DNA of 64,000 nt, from assembly GCF_001428405.1 (NCBI RefSeq), contig NZ_LMSL01000039.1, positions 233,728-297,727 on the forward strand. The letters run 5' to 3'. A model generated the notes under the pieces. The model had not been told where the DNA came from. It made no database searches and saw only the letters and a program-made list of their open reading frames with translations. The stretch's first letter is position 1. Each line of letters begins with the position of its first letter. The position numbers and the translations under genes are program-made. The stretch comes from Frateuria sp. Soil773 (GTDB lineage Bacteria; Pseudomonadota; Gammaproteobacteria; Xanthomonadales; Rhodanobacteraceae). Shown in pieces: positions 25,362-33,904 of the stretch.

Positions 25362-25832
25362 ATGCCCATCGGAATGAAGATCGGAACGCTGGCTAAAGTG
25401 ACCGGAACCAGTGCTCCCACCATCCGCTATTACGAGGAAATCGGGCTCTTGCCTCGGCCGGCGCGGCAGGCCGGTAGCCAGCGCGTCTACGGAGACGAGG
25501 ACATCCGCCGATTGATCTTTATCCGACGCTGCCGGGATTTCGGCTTTGCGATCGAACAGACGCGCATCCTTGTCTCGCTTGTTCAAGATCGGGAGCGTTC
25601 TTGCACCGAGGCACGAGACTTGGCGCAAGCGCACTTGGACGTGGTCCGGGAAAAGCTGGACGAGCTGCGGGCTTTGGAGAAAAGCATCGCGGCCTTCGTT
25701 CGTAGCTGCGATGCGTCCTGCGCAGGCGGGCCAGGCGCAGATTGCGTCATCTTGGAGGAGTTGGCAAACGCTTCCAGAGCCGCCGGAACCATGTGTCCTT
25801 CATGCCTACCGGCGACAGGACCCAGGCAATGA
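25362..25832 (+). CDS. MerR-family metal-responsive regulator
   Basis: A 156-aa regulator: MKIGTLAKVTGTSAPTIRYY, EEIGLLPRPARQAGSQRVYG, RRLIFIRRCRDFGFAIEQTR, a dimerisation helix with RERSCTEARDLAQAHLD, and a metal-loop region CDASCAGGPGADCVILEEL. The cysteine arrangement is like Cd/Pb/Zn or mercury sensors; the metal is not settled. It is divergent from the cysteine-rich/MerT-like pair across the promoter at 25321-25351. ATG 25362 is preceded by AAGGGG; ATG 25374 is an alternative. Confidence 0.88.
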   Translation: MPIGMKIGTLAKVTGTSAPTIRYYEEIGLLPRPARQAGSQRVYGDEDIRRLIFIRRCRDFGFAIEQTRILVSLVQDRERSCTEARDLAQAHLDVVREKLDELRALEKSIAAFVRSCDASCAGGPGADCVILEELANASRAAGTMCPSCLPATGPRQ

Positions 25833-25849
25833 AAGCGGATTGCGCAGAT

Positions 25850-25900
25850 CCGGATCAGCACGACAGCGTGACCGACCACCTCGGGGCCGGGGACGCGCGT
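25850..25900 (+). ncRNA. 3' fragment (copy C) of the radC-RNA-like motif
   Basis: GATCAGCACGACAGCG...ACCG...CGGGGCCGGGGACGCGCG matches the second half of copies A and B. The first half is replaced by the end of the merR gene, so this is a truncated copy. It points right, toward the end of the arsenite-type permease gene. The rest of the gap up to 26067 holds no gene. Confidence 0.4.
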
Positions 25901-26067
25901 ATGCGATGCCGTTAGTGCGGCATGCACCGAATTGGACGAACCGGTTGGCGTGAGCGTTCGCGCCGGCGCATCGTCATCGGGTTCGGCAGGAAAAAACGCA
26001 AGATGCCCCGCAGGAAAGCGCACCGGTTCGTCCAGATACGATCGGCACGTCGGGTAAGTGCATGCAG

Positions 26068-27042
26068 CTACTTTCGCGCCGCAGTCGAACCCAAGCGCGA
26101 CAACAGCTTCACGTAGACCAGTTCGCTGACGAGTTCCACCAGCGTCTGTGCGACGATCACCGCCGGTATCAACGGCACGGCGTCGGGAATGGCCAGCCCG
26201 AGCGGCAGTACCACCAACGAATTGCGGGTGGCGCTGCTGAACGCGACGGCCCGACCCTGTTCCGTGGGCAGTCGCCAACCGCGCCCTGCGGCCCAACCCA
26301 GCAGCGGGGCGACGATGGCAAAGACCACATAGATCGGCACGACGGCCCGCACTGCATCCAAGGCCAATCCAAGCTGTGGCGCCACCGCCGCCACCACGAC
26401 GAACAGCACCGCCGCCGTCGCCGGCACGGGCAGCAGGCCCAAGATGCGAACGGCCATCTCGCCGGCAAGCGCGCGTGCCGCCCACGCCTGGCAAACGGCG
26501 GCCAGCGCCAGCGGCACCGCGATCAGCCAGACGAAGGCATGCAGGAACGGTCCCCATTGCACGAGACGGGCAGCGGCATCGCCAAGAAACAGCCCAAGGA
26601 AGACCGGCAGGAGCAACATCTGCGCGACCAGCAGCATCGGCGTGGAAGCAAGCAGCGACCGAGCATCGGCACGCCCGAGGTGCGCGAACGTCACCACGTA
26701 GTCGATGCACGGCGATAGCAATACCAGCAAGGCGCCGGTGCGCAGCAAGGGCGCGTCCGGCAGCCACGGCAACAGGACGGCCACCAGAATCGGCACCATG
26801 ACGAAGTTGGCCGTCAGGACTGCACCGAGGAAGCGCACGTTCGCCAACGCCTGGCGCAGTTCGATCAAGGGTACCTGCAAGAAGGTCACGAACAGCATGA
26901 ATCCCAACAACGGGTCGATCGCCGGCGCCAGCGCCTCCGTGCCCGGCACGCGCCATGCCAGGATCGCGGCCAGCCCGACCACCGAAAAATAAATGGCGAC
27001 TTGCCGGGATTCGAGAAAATCACGCAGTCTGGCGACGGACAC
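26068..27042 (-). CDS. Arsenic-resistance-type permease (bile acid:sodium symporter superfamily)
   Basis: A 324-aa membrane protein with about ten helices of the BASS/ACR3-like fold. Landmarks are LLGFMLFVTFLQVPLIELRQ, VLLPWLPDAPLLRTGALLVL with LLSPCIDYVVTFAHLGRAD, and FSSATRNSLVVLPLGLAI. The SPCIDYV block holds a cysteine in the place of the conserved ACR3 cysteine. It would export arsenite or a related anion. The start is a GTG at 27042 without a good ribosome site. It lies between the MerR unit and the FTR1 gene. Confidence 0.82.
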   Translation of the reverse strand: MSVARLRDFLESRQVAIYFSVVGLAAILAWRVPGTEALAPAIDPLLGFMLFVTFLQVPLIELRQALANVRFLGAVLTANFVMVPILVAVLLPWLPDAPLLRTGALLVLLSPCIDYVVTFAHLGRADARSLLASTPMLLVAQMLLLPVFLGLFLGDAAARLVQWGPFLHAFVWLIAVPLALAAVCQAWAARALAGEMAVRILGLLPVPATAAVLFVVVAAVAPQLGLALDAVRAVVPIYVVFAIVAPLLGWAAGRGWRLPTEQGRAVAFSSATRNSLVVLPLGLAIPDAVPLIPAVIVAQTLVELVSELVYVKLLSRLGSTAARK

Positions 27043-27096
27043 GGAATGAAAGTTCTTTATGGAGTCGTACTGAGGTTTCGTTTACGGCAGGCAACG

Positions 27097-29049
27097 CTAC
27101 GGATGTACCGCGGCCTTGCGCCGGTTCCACCAGAAGCCTAGCCCCAGGGCCGCAATCATGCACCCCTGCATCAGGACGGTCTGCACGGTTGGGAAAAGGC
27201 CGATGAGGGAGACGCGCGGCACGAGTGACAAGGGGGTGATGTTCACGATGCCGGCTTCCTGCAATGCCGAAATCCCCTTGCCGGCGAGCACGATGGTCAG
27301 GATGGCCATCAGCCAGGAGCTGTAATTGAAGAACTTGCCGATGGGCAACGTGCGGCTGTAGCGCAACATGGCCCACGCGATGATCGCCAGAGCAACGCAG
27401 GCGCTCGCCGCACCGACGAGCATGGCGCCGCTGTTACCCTGAGCCCAGAGTGCGGCATAGAACAGGATCGTCTCGAACACTTCGCGGTACACAACCACGA
27501 ACGCGAGGCCGCCCAGCAGCCAGGCGGAACGACCCGTCAAGGCCCTGGCCATCTTCTCGCGGATGTAGCGTTGCCACTGCCCCGCCTGGGCCTTGCCGTG
27601 CATCCAGATACCGACCGATAACAGGACGATCGCGGCGAAAACCGAGCCGAACCCTTCGGTCAGCTCCCGGCTCGCGCCACTGATGCCGATGACCCAAGTC
27701 GCCACGACCCAGGTCAGCATTCCGGCCATCAGCGCACCGACCCAACCCGCGTGGACGTAAGGCAGGACCTCCAGGCGCTCGGCCTTGCGCAGGAAGGCGA
27801 TCATCGCCACCACGATCAGCAATGCCTCCAAGCCCTCACGCAGCAAGATCGTGGCCGCGCCGAGGAAGGTCGATAGGCCACTCGCCGCACCCGGCGAGAG
27901 CGCCGCCTCGGCATCGTCGAACAGGCTATTCAGCACCTGCACGCGTTGCGCGAGCACTTCGGCATCCTCGCCGCGCTGGATCGCCGCGCGGTATTCGCCC
28001 ATCGCGCCTTCGATGTGCGCCAATAGCGTCGCATCGCGCGAGCCAAGGACCGGTTCGACCGGCTCGAATCCATCGAGGTAAGCCGACAGCGCCAGTGTTC
28101 CCGCCTGCTGGCGATGGCCCGAACGATAGGCGGTGAGGCTTTCCGCCAGCCGGCTACGCACCAGCGACAGCGGCGATCCCGGTGATGCCTGCGTCATCAC
28201 CGCCTCGGGATGTTGCCGCAGATAGGCCATGAGCGCATCGGCCCTTGCCAAGCCGATCCGGCCTTCCAACGTGGCCGGGGTCGTGCTGGTCAGGGTCTTG
28301 AGATCCGGGATCAGGCCATGGAGCGACGGGTCGGACTTCCAGAGACGCTCCCCCTCTGCAACTTGGGGGAACGCGAAATGACTCGTGAAAAAGGCGAGTG
28401 CCCAGCGATCGTCGGTGGGCAGCGAGGCGAAGCCTTGCATCGGTGTGCCGTCCAGGCCCTGGGTGATGACCTGGTAAAGGGCGAAGACGCTGCGCTGGCG
28501 GGCACGGTCGATGTCGGTGAAGGCAATGGGTGGAGTGGGTAGTGCCGCCGCCGCGGGGCCATGGCCATCGCCCGTCGCCCCATGGCAGGCGGCGCAGTGC
28601 TGGCTGAACAGCGTCGCCCCTCGGGCCAGATCGGGAGTCGTGTTCGGCGCCAGGGGTACCGGATACGCGGCGAGCAGCGATGCGGCGAGACGGTGCGCGA
28701 TGTCGGCCACCTCGGCGGGGTCGGCCTTATCCGCGATGGCCTGCCGTAGGTGCTCGGCACCCGTCACCAACGCCGGCTTCTCGGGGTTGGAAGGCAGCCC
28801 CGCAATCTTGGTGGCGACCGTAGCGGCGAACTCGCCCTGCTCGGCGTATTCGGTTGGACTGGAGACCTCCCGGTGCGAGACTGCACCCGCGTAATCGACG
28901 GCGACATAATCGAGCAACCGCCACGTCGTCTGCACATCATCCGCCTGGGTCTGTGCGACCACAGGCATGATCGGGACAAGTGACAGCAGAAGTATCAGCA
29001 GGAAAAGCGTCGTTCGCAGCAGATGAGGCCCCGTGGCACGATCGGTCAT
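27097..29049 (-). CDS. Cytochrome c-FTR1 fusion, high-affinity iron permease
   Basis: A 650-aa protein. After a signal-like segment (LLRTTLFLLILLLSLVPI) comes a helical domain, then a c-type cytochrome with haem motif CAACH near residue 153. A helical linker follows, then the FTR1 permease domain with both iron motifs: REGLE near 405 and REVFE near 522. FTR1 permeases import Fe(III) coupled to a ferroxidase or electron-transfer step; here the cytochrome is fused on. The ATG at 29049 (MTDRATGPHLL) was chosen as the last Met before the signal-like stretch. A Fur-like site lies just upstream. Confidence 0.9.
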   Translation of the reverse strand: MTDRATGPHLLRTTLFLLILLLSLVPIMPVVAQTQADDVQTTWRLLDYVAVDYAGAVSHREVSSPTEYAEQGEFAATVATKIAGLPSNPEKPALVTGAEHLRQAIADKADPAEVADIAHRLAASLLAAYPVPLAPNTTPDLARGATLFSQHCAACHGATGDGHGPAAAALPTPPIAFTDIDRARQRSVFALYQVITQGLDGTPMQGFASLPTDDRWALAFFTSHFAFPQVAEGERLWKSDPSLHGLIPDLKTLTSTTPATLEGRIGLARADALMAYLRQHPEAVMTQASPGSPLSLVRSRLAESLTAYRSGHRQQAGTLALSAYLDGFEPVEPVLGSRDATLLAHIEGAMGEYRAAIQRGEDAEVLAQRVQVLNSLFDDAEAALSPGAASGLSTFLGAATILLREGLEALLIVVAMIAFLRKAERLEVLPYVHAGWVGALMAGMLTWVVATWVIGISGASRELTEGFGSVFAAIVLLSVGIWMHGKAQAGQWQRYIREKMARALTGRSAWLLGGLAFVVVYREVFETILFYAALWAQGNSGAMLVGAASACVALAIIAWAMLRYSRTLPIGKFFNYSSWLMAILTIVLAGKGISALQEAGIVNITPLSLVPRVSLIGLFPTVQTVLMQGCMIAALGLGFWWNRRKAAVHP

Positions 29050-29055
29050 GTTTAA

Positions 29056-29080
29056 TTGCGTCTCATTCTTATCAAACCGA
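29056..29080 (-). promoter_or_regulatory. Possible Fur box upstream of the FTR1 gene
   Basis: On the minus strand TTTGATAAGAATGAGA then CGCAATTA, 7 to 31 bases before the FTR1 start codon. It resembles overlapping GATAAT-type hexamers of Fur sites (TGATAAGAATGAGA) but is imperfect. Iron control of an iron permease would be expected. Confidence 0.4.
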
Positions 29081-29149
29081 GTAAGCGTACCACCGCATCG
29101 AGTTTCGATGCTGGAGTCAGCGGGCATAAGGGGGCCGAAGCCCCTCGCA

Positions 29150-29656
29150 TTACAGCAGCCCCCTTTCAGCCATCGACACCGCATCGTTGCCGGCGACGAC
29201 GAAGTGATCCAACACGCGCACCCCGATCAACGCCAGTGCCTCCCGAAGCTCGCGCGTGATCATCTTGTCGGCTTGGCTCGGCTGGGAATTCCCGCTCGGA
29301 TGCGGATGCGCCAGGATCACCGCCGCCGCATTGAGCCGCAGCGCTTCCTTGACGACTTCGCGCGGATACACCGGGGCGCCGTCGAGGGTGCCGCGGAACA
29401 TCTCCACGTACTCGATCAGCCGATGGCGGTTGTCGAGAAACAGCACTGCGAATACTTCATGATCGAGGCCAGCCAGCTTGGCGCGCAGATATGCCTTCAC
29501 GTCGGCCGATGAACCGAAGTCCGCACCACGTTGCATCTTTCGGTCGACGACCTGACGCGCGGCCGAGAGGATCTGATCGGCCGTCGCCGGGATGTAGCGG
29601 CCACGCGCATCGCGTACCAGCAGCGAGGATTCGGAAGGAGAGGAAATGTGCGACAT
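29150..29656 (-). CDS. radC: RadC/JAB-domain protein of the ICE
   Basis: A 168-aa MPN+/JAB metalloprotein. It lacks the N-terminal HhH domain of chromosomal RadC and consists of the C-terminal domain only, as in ICE and phage versions: LAGLDHEVFAVLFLDNRHRL, FRGTLDGAPVYPREVVKEAL and the metal motif AVILAHPHPSGNSQPSQAD. The biochemical role is unsettled. The start ATG 29656 (MSHISSPSES) was chosen because upstream codons read as the GC-rich non-coding leader. It marks the right part of the ICE-derived segment. Confidence 0.92.
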   Translation of the reverse strand: MSHISSPSESSLLVRDARGRYIPATADQILSAARQVVDRKMQRGADFGSSADVKAYLRAKLAGLDHEVFAVLFLDNRHRLIEYVEMFRGTLDGAPVYPREVVKEALRLNAAAVILAHPHPSGNSQPSQADKMITRELREALALIGVRVLDHFVVAGNDAVSMAERGLL

Positions 29657-29883
29657 GGTCGTGCTCCGGTTGCTCGGGCGGCATTGCCCGGCACCGGCGC
29701 CAGCACGGCGCAGCACAGCAGTCAGGGGGCGAAGCCGGCCGCAAGGACGCCAGCGTGCGAAGCACGCGCAGCCCTTGACGGCGAGACCGCCGTGATACGG
29801 TGAAGGGAAACAGCAAGCCGCCCCACCCCGCCACCACATAATTGAGCGGAGCGCGCAGGATCGGATCTATAAACCGGACCACA

Positions 29884-29919
29884 GGCGTCAGCGATGAAAG
29901 CCCAAAGAGGTGAGACGCC
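29884..29919 (+). ncRNA. 5' fragment (copy D) of the radC-RNA-like motif
   Basis: GGCGTCAGCGATGAAAGCCC then GAGACGCC, with GGCGTC pairing to GACGCC exactly as in copy A. The second half of the motif is missing; the sequence passes into a very short open frame. It is on the plus strand, opposite to the adjacent radC gene. Confidence 0.45.
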
Positions 29920-29931
29920 AAGCACCCGCGA

Positions 29932-30042
29932 ATGACGCGGGAATACCCCCAGGACCAGGCCAAGCGGCGGTGGGAGAGCTACAAGGCGATTCGACGTCAG
30001 GACCAGCACGTGCACCGGCAGCAGTTGCGCGGCCGGCCGTGA
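29932..30042 (+). CDS. Very short open frame after structured fragment D
   Basis: A 36-codon frame starting MTREYPQDQAKRRWESYKAI and ending QLRGRP. It is highly charged, without a clear ribosome site, but its position after a truncated structured leader is where ICE cargo genes usually begin. It may be a small gene or a remnant. Confidence 0.22.
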   Translation: MTREYPQDQAKRRWESYKAIRRQDQHVHRQQLRGRP

Positions 30043-30141
30043 GCCATCATGCCGGACATTTCGTCGCAACCTTCCGGCCGGCGACTACTTAGCAGGCATA
30101 ATCTTTAAACTCTAGTCCAGGGTTTGGATTCCGGAAACGAC

Positions 30142-30546
30142 TTGCTTCGCAGACGCGCCAAACCTCATCGGGTTGTCGCCTGGCTGGCCATGCTGGCCCT
30201 GGGCCTGATGCTGTTCGCGCCGCTGATTTCAAGGTTTCTGGTGGCGTTTTCCGTCGTGCCAGCCATGACCATGACCGACGGCATGGCCATGCCGGGTATG
30301 GTTCAACACCAAGCGGATCATGCATCCGGCAAGCGCAACCACGGCGCACCCCATGATCCCGCAACACCCTCGACCGATGCCTGCGGCTATTGCTCGTTGC
30401 TGTTCCACAGCCCTGCGCTGACGGCGACGGTCCCCGTCCTGCCGCCGGCACTTCCAGCCACAACGGCCCTTTCGCAGGCCATGGCTTTCCACGCGCCGGC
30501 CCTACGTCTGCTGGACCGGCGTTCCCGCGGGCCGCCCATGGCCTGA
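30142..30546 (+). CDS. DUF2946-like protein, copper-associated
   Basis: A 134-aa protein with one membrane span near the N-terminus (VVAWLAMLALGLMLFAPLIS). A methionine- and histidine-rich stretch follows (MTMTDGMAMPGMVQHQADH), then DACGYCSLLFHSPALTATVP, the CxxC block typical of DUF2946. The Met/His-rich part suits Cu(I) binding. It is followed by a TonB-dependent copper receptor on the same strand, as in many proteobacteria. The start is uncertain: TTG 30142 (used) or TTG 30124; no ATG precedes the membrane span. Confidence 0.75.
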   Translation: MLRRRAKPHRVVAWLAMLALGLMLFAPLISRFLVAFSVVPAMTMTDGMAMPGMVQHQADHASGKRNHGAPHDPATPSTDACGYCSLLFHSPALTATVPVLPPALPATTALSQAMAFHAPALRLLDRRSRGPPMA

Positions 30547-30805
30547 TCAGGTCGCATCGTTCGGCGACGGATAGTTTCCCCATCCGCGATATGTGTATTC
30601 GTGTCGTCCTGACGGCACGTAATCGCCGTGCACGTCTCTCTACGACACGACCGTCGTCGTTTCTCTTCCGGAGCGTCTGGATACGGCCCGAGCGACGAGG
30701 TGCTCGCCCGATAACCGGACGTCATGCCTGTGACTGTCCGCGCCGACAGGTTCATCGCCATTTCTCGCGGCAGGCAGACCTTGCCTTGAACGCATCGGAA
30801 ATCTC

Positions 30806-32947
30806 ATGAAACACCACACTTTAGACTTGGAATCTTCAGTTCTACACCGCGTCCTCTGCTGCTGTATCGCCGCCGGATTGGCTGTTGCCTGGGCCTCCAC
30901 CACCCTGGCCGCCGACAGCACGTACGACAAGGACGCGAACGCCTCCAAGGTCAAGACCTTTCCCACGGTAGTGGTCACGGCCAACTTCCAGCAGTCGCCG
31001 CTGATCACGGTGCTCGACCCGAAGGCGCCACAGCAGCCGATCCCGGCGAGCGACGGCGCCGACCTGCTGAAGACCGTCCCCGGCTTCTCCGTGATGCGCA
31101 AGGGCGGCAGCAACGGCGATCCGGTGTTCCGCGGCATGGCCGGCTCGCGCCTGGCGATCGTTTCCGATGGCACCCAGCTCGCTGGCGGCTGTCCGGCGCG
31201 CATGGATCCGCCGACGGCCTACATCTCGCCCGCCCTGTACGACAAGGTCACCATCGTCAAGGGGCCGGAATCGGTGATCTACGGTCCGGTCGGCTCGGCC
31301 GGTACCGTGCTGTTCCAGCGCGACACGCCGCACTACCTGGAACCCGCCGCGTCGCTGGACGCCAGCGCCACGGTAGGCTCCTTTGGCCGCAACGACCAGA
31401 CGGTCGATTTCAAGGGCGGCACGCCCCAGTTCTACGTCGATGTGGATGGCAACCGCACTCACTCGGACGACTACGAGGACGGGCACGGCGACAAAGTGCA
31501 TTCGCTCTACAACCGCTGGAACGTCAACACGGCCATCGGCTGGACACCGGATCCGGACACGCTGTTGGAACTGTCGGCCGGCACCGGCAACGGCAAGGCC
31601 GCCTATGCCTTCAGCGGCATGGACGGGGTGAAATTCCTGCGCCAGAGCACGGCACTGCGGTTCGAGAAGAAACACCTCACCGAGACCTGGAGCAAGCTGG
31701 AGGCCAAGGTCTACCGCAACGACATCGACCATGTGATGGACAACTACACGTTGCGCCGTCCCGACCCCAACAGCTCGATGCCCATGGCGATGGCCAGCGA
31801 CCTGCAGCGCGATACCACCGGCGGCCGCATAGCGGCCACCTTCGACTGGGAGGATCTGGACCTGGTGGTCGGTGCCGATGCTTCCACCAGCACGCACAAT
31901 GTCCGCAACGGCGGTCCGGAAGGTAGTTCGATGGGCTACTACAAGGCCCTGTCGCGCGTGCGCGATGCGCGCATGGAAGATCAAGGCGCGTTCGCCCAGG
32001 CCACCTGGACCATGACCGAACGCGATCGCCTCATCGCGGGCACGCGCCTGGACCGCGCAAGCGTGCGCGGTTACGGCGTTGCCATGAGCGACGGCGACAG
32101 CGGGATGTCGATGGGCTCGATGGACGGCGGGATGTCGATGGGCATGGGGAGCGAATCCGCGACGGCGGACGTGGACCGCCACGCCACCTTGCCCAGCGGT
32201 TTCGTGCGGTACGAGCACGACTTGCAGATGCCGGCGACGTTTTACGCGGGGCTCGGCCATGCCGAGCGCTTCCCCGATTACTGGGAGCTATTCGGGCAGC
32301 ACGTCAACACCACGATCGCTTCGTTCGCGGACCTTCGTCCCGAACGCACCACCCAATTGGATATCGGTCTGCAGTACCACAGCGAGCGCTTGAAGGCCTG
32401 GATCTCCGGCTATGCCGGTGTCATCGACGACTACATCCTGATCCACTACGGCATGACCAGCGGCTACGCCAGCAATATCGATGCCCACGTCGCCGGTGGC
32501 GAGGCAGGCGCCGAATACCGTCTAGGCAATGATTGGAAGGCTTCCGCGACGCTGGCGTACGCCTGGGGCGAAGACACCACGGAACACCGCCCGCTACCGC
32601 AGATGCCGCCGCTGGAAACCCGGCTCGGACTGGACTGGGACAACGGGACGTGGTCGGCCGGTGCCCTGTGGCGGGTGGTCGAGAATCAGGGCCGCGTGGC
32701 GGTCGGCGAAGGCAACATCGTCGGCCAGGACCTGGGTAAGACCGGCGGTTTCGGCGTGTTCTCCGTCCACGGTGGCTGGCGCATCGACCGAGAATGGAGC
32801 CTGACCGCGGGCGTGGACAATCTGTTCGACAAGGCCTACGCCGAGCACATCAGTCCGTCCGTGGTCGAGCTTCAGGGTTTCACCACCAGCACCCGGGTGA
32901 ACGAACCGGGTCGAGTGGCTTGGATGAAACTGGCTCTCTCGTTTTGA
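30806..32947 (+). CDS. TonB-dependent copper receptor (OprC/NosA-like)
   Basis: A 713-aa outer-membrane receptor. Signal peptide, then the plug with SDGADLLKTVPGFSVMRKGG, FRGMAGSRLAIVSDGTQLAG, CPARMDPPTAYISPALYDKV and GPESVIYGPVGSAGTVLFQR. The CPARMDPPT block is characteristic of the OprC copper-receptor subfamily. A methionine-rich insert (DSGMSMGSMDGGMSMGMG) lies in an extracellular loop near residue 435. The barrel ends in the terminal aromatic (LALSF). It takes up copper, with TonB energy. It follows the DUF2946 gene after a 258-bp gap without another gene. Confidence 0.93.
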   Translation: MKHHTLDLESSVLHRVLCCCIAAGLAVAWASTTLAADSTYDKDANASKVKTFPTVVVTANFQQSPLITVLDPKAPQQPIPASDGADLLKTVPGFSVMRKGGSNGDPVFRGMAGSRLAIVSDGTQLAGGCPARMDPPTAYISPALYDKVTIVKGPESVIYGPVGSAGTVLFQRDTPHYLEPAASLDASATVGSFGRNDQTVDFKGGTPQFYVDVDGNRTHSDDYEDGHGDKVHSLYNRWNVNTAIGWTPDPDTLLELSAGTGNGKAAYAFSGMDGVKFLRQSTALRFEKKHLTETWSKLEAKVYRNDIDHVMDNYTLRRPDPNSSMPMAMASDLQRDTTGGRIAATFDWEDLDLVVGADASTSTHNVRNGGPEGSSMGYYKALSRVRDARMEDQGAFAQATWTMTERDRLIAGTRLDRASVRGYGVAMSDGDSGMSMGSMDGGMSMGMGSESATADVDRHATLPSGFVRYEHDLQMPATFYAGLGHAERFPDYWELFGQHVNTTIASFADLRPERTTQLDIGLQYHSERLKAWISGYAGVIDDYILIHYGMTSGYASNIDAHVAGGEAGAEYRLGNDWKASATLAYAWGEDTTEHRPLPQMPPLETRLGLDWDNGTWSAGALWRVVENQGRVAVGEGNIVGQDLGKTGGFGVFSVHGGWRIDREWSLTAGVDNLFDKAYAEHISPSVVELQGFTTSTRVNEPGRVAWMKLALSF

Positions 32948-33314
32948 CCGCGGCATGTCCGGATCGGGCGTTCCTTCCACGCGCTCGGACGAGGTCTTAC
33001 TCATTCCGCCGATCGTGCGTGGATTTCCGGCCGAGGTGTATCTCGATAGCCTGCCGATCTTTGCCGGCAACCAGCATGCCTATGACCCCGACAGCCTGGC
33101 AGCCAGCCGACGCCGGTCGATGTCCTGTATGTGGTCGGTTTTCCGCTCGGCGACGAGCCAGAGCAATTTGCCACGCCGAAGTCTGGTGGCATTCGCCTGT
33201 AGTGCAGTGCGCATGCGCCGCCCTACACCCACCAACCTGCCGCCTTGCGAAACATACGTCTAGCCGACACATCGAAAAGCCGGTGGCGATGACGGTAAGT
33301 CTCCCAAGGTCTTG
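32948..33314. other. Non-coding stretch after the copper receptor gene
   Basis: About 365 bp. Open frames exist on both strands, but the codon pattern and composition do not suggest a gene. The part near 32960-33110 (ATTCCGCCGATCGTGCGTGG and following) may be a decayed gene. No terminator with a T-run is obvious. Confidence 0.35.
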
Positions 33315-33713
33315 TTAGACGCTAATTGGCCGATGCTCTGTGCCCGCGCCCGGCGTGAGGAACAGCATAGCGGTTGGCTCCGTAGTTTTAACCGTGTGCC
33401 AAACATTCTGTGGAATTAGAATAAAGCGCCCCGGGGTGCTGAGCACTACGGATTGCTCTACGCCAGATTCTTCAAGTAGAAGTGTGGCAGATCCTGAGAG
33501 GAGCATGACCAACTCTTCACCTGCGGGATGACGCTCCCACATGGACCAAGGCTCGGAGAAGGTGAACGCAGACATCAGTCGACCTTGATCTAGCTGAGGA
33601 AAGCTTCCGCCCACCACCTCTTCCCAGAAGGATTTAGAGACGGCAATCAAGTTTGCTCGGCTATCGTTGTGGAAGTGTACGTAGGTGCTGAATATGTCAT
33701 TGGCTTTACTCAT
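33315..33713 (-). CDS. Small cupin-domain protein
   Basis: A 132-aa single-domain cupin. The first cupin motif is ERHPAGEELVMLLSGSATLL and the second PGRFILIPQNVWHTVKTTEP. Metal-ligand candidates are His, Glu and the late His of VWHTV. The substrate is unknown; such proteins are sugar or amino-acid binding or small dioxygenase-like enzymes. The start ATG 33713 has GGAGG five bases upstream. The sequence is less GC-rich than its neighbours, a hint of separate origin. It stands alone; the gap to the methyltransferase gene (190 bp) has no gene. Confidence 0.8.
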   Translation of the reverse strand: MSKANDIFSTYVHFHNDSRANLIAVSKSFWEEVVGGSFPQLDQGRLMSAFTFSEPWSMWERHPAGEELVMLLSGSATLLLEESGVEQSVVLSTPGRFILIPQNVWHTVKTTEPTAMLFLTPGAGTEHRPISV

Positions 33714-33904
33714 GGCCACCTCCAATGGCGCCTGATGCTTGAATTAAGCCACGCCTCGAAGCGACGTCAGCTTGAATTGCTAGGCCTCACGAATTCGCAT
33801 ACCAAGTGCAACGATATCCAGAAGAAAAAGAGCGACTGAGAGCATGCAAAGTCGCGTCAGAGAGGAGTATGACGGCAGGTCGCGTACGGCACTGATGGGG
33901 ATGG

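Noticed and set aside
30842..32260. Minus-strand open frame in the copper receptor gene
   Set aside because: Receptor motifs are clear on the plus strand; the other frame is a shadow.
33780..33904. Short hydrophobic frame (FLLDIVALGMRIREA) after the methyltransferase gene
   Set aside because: About 20-40 residues with no ribosome site; probably chance.
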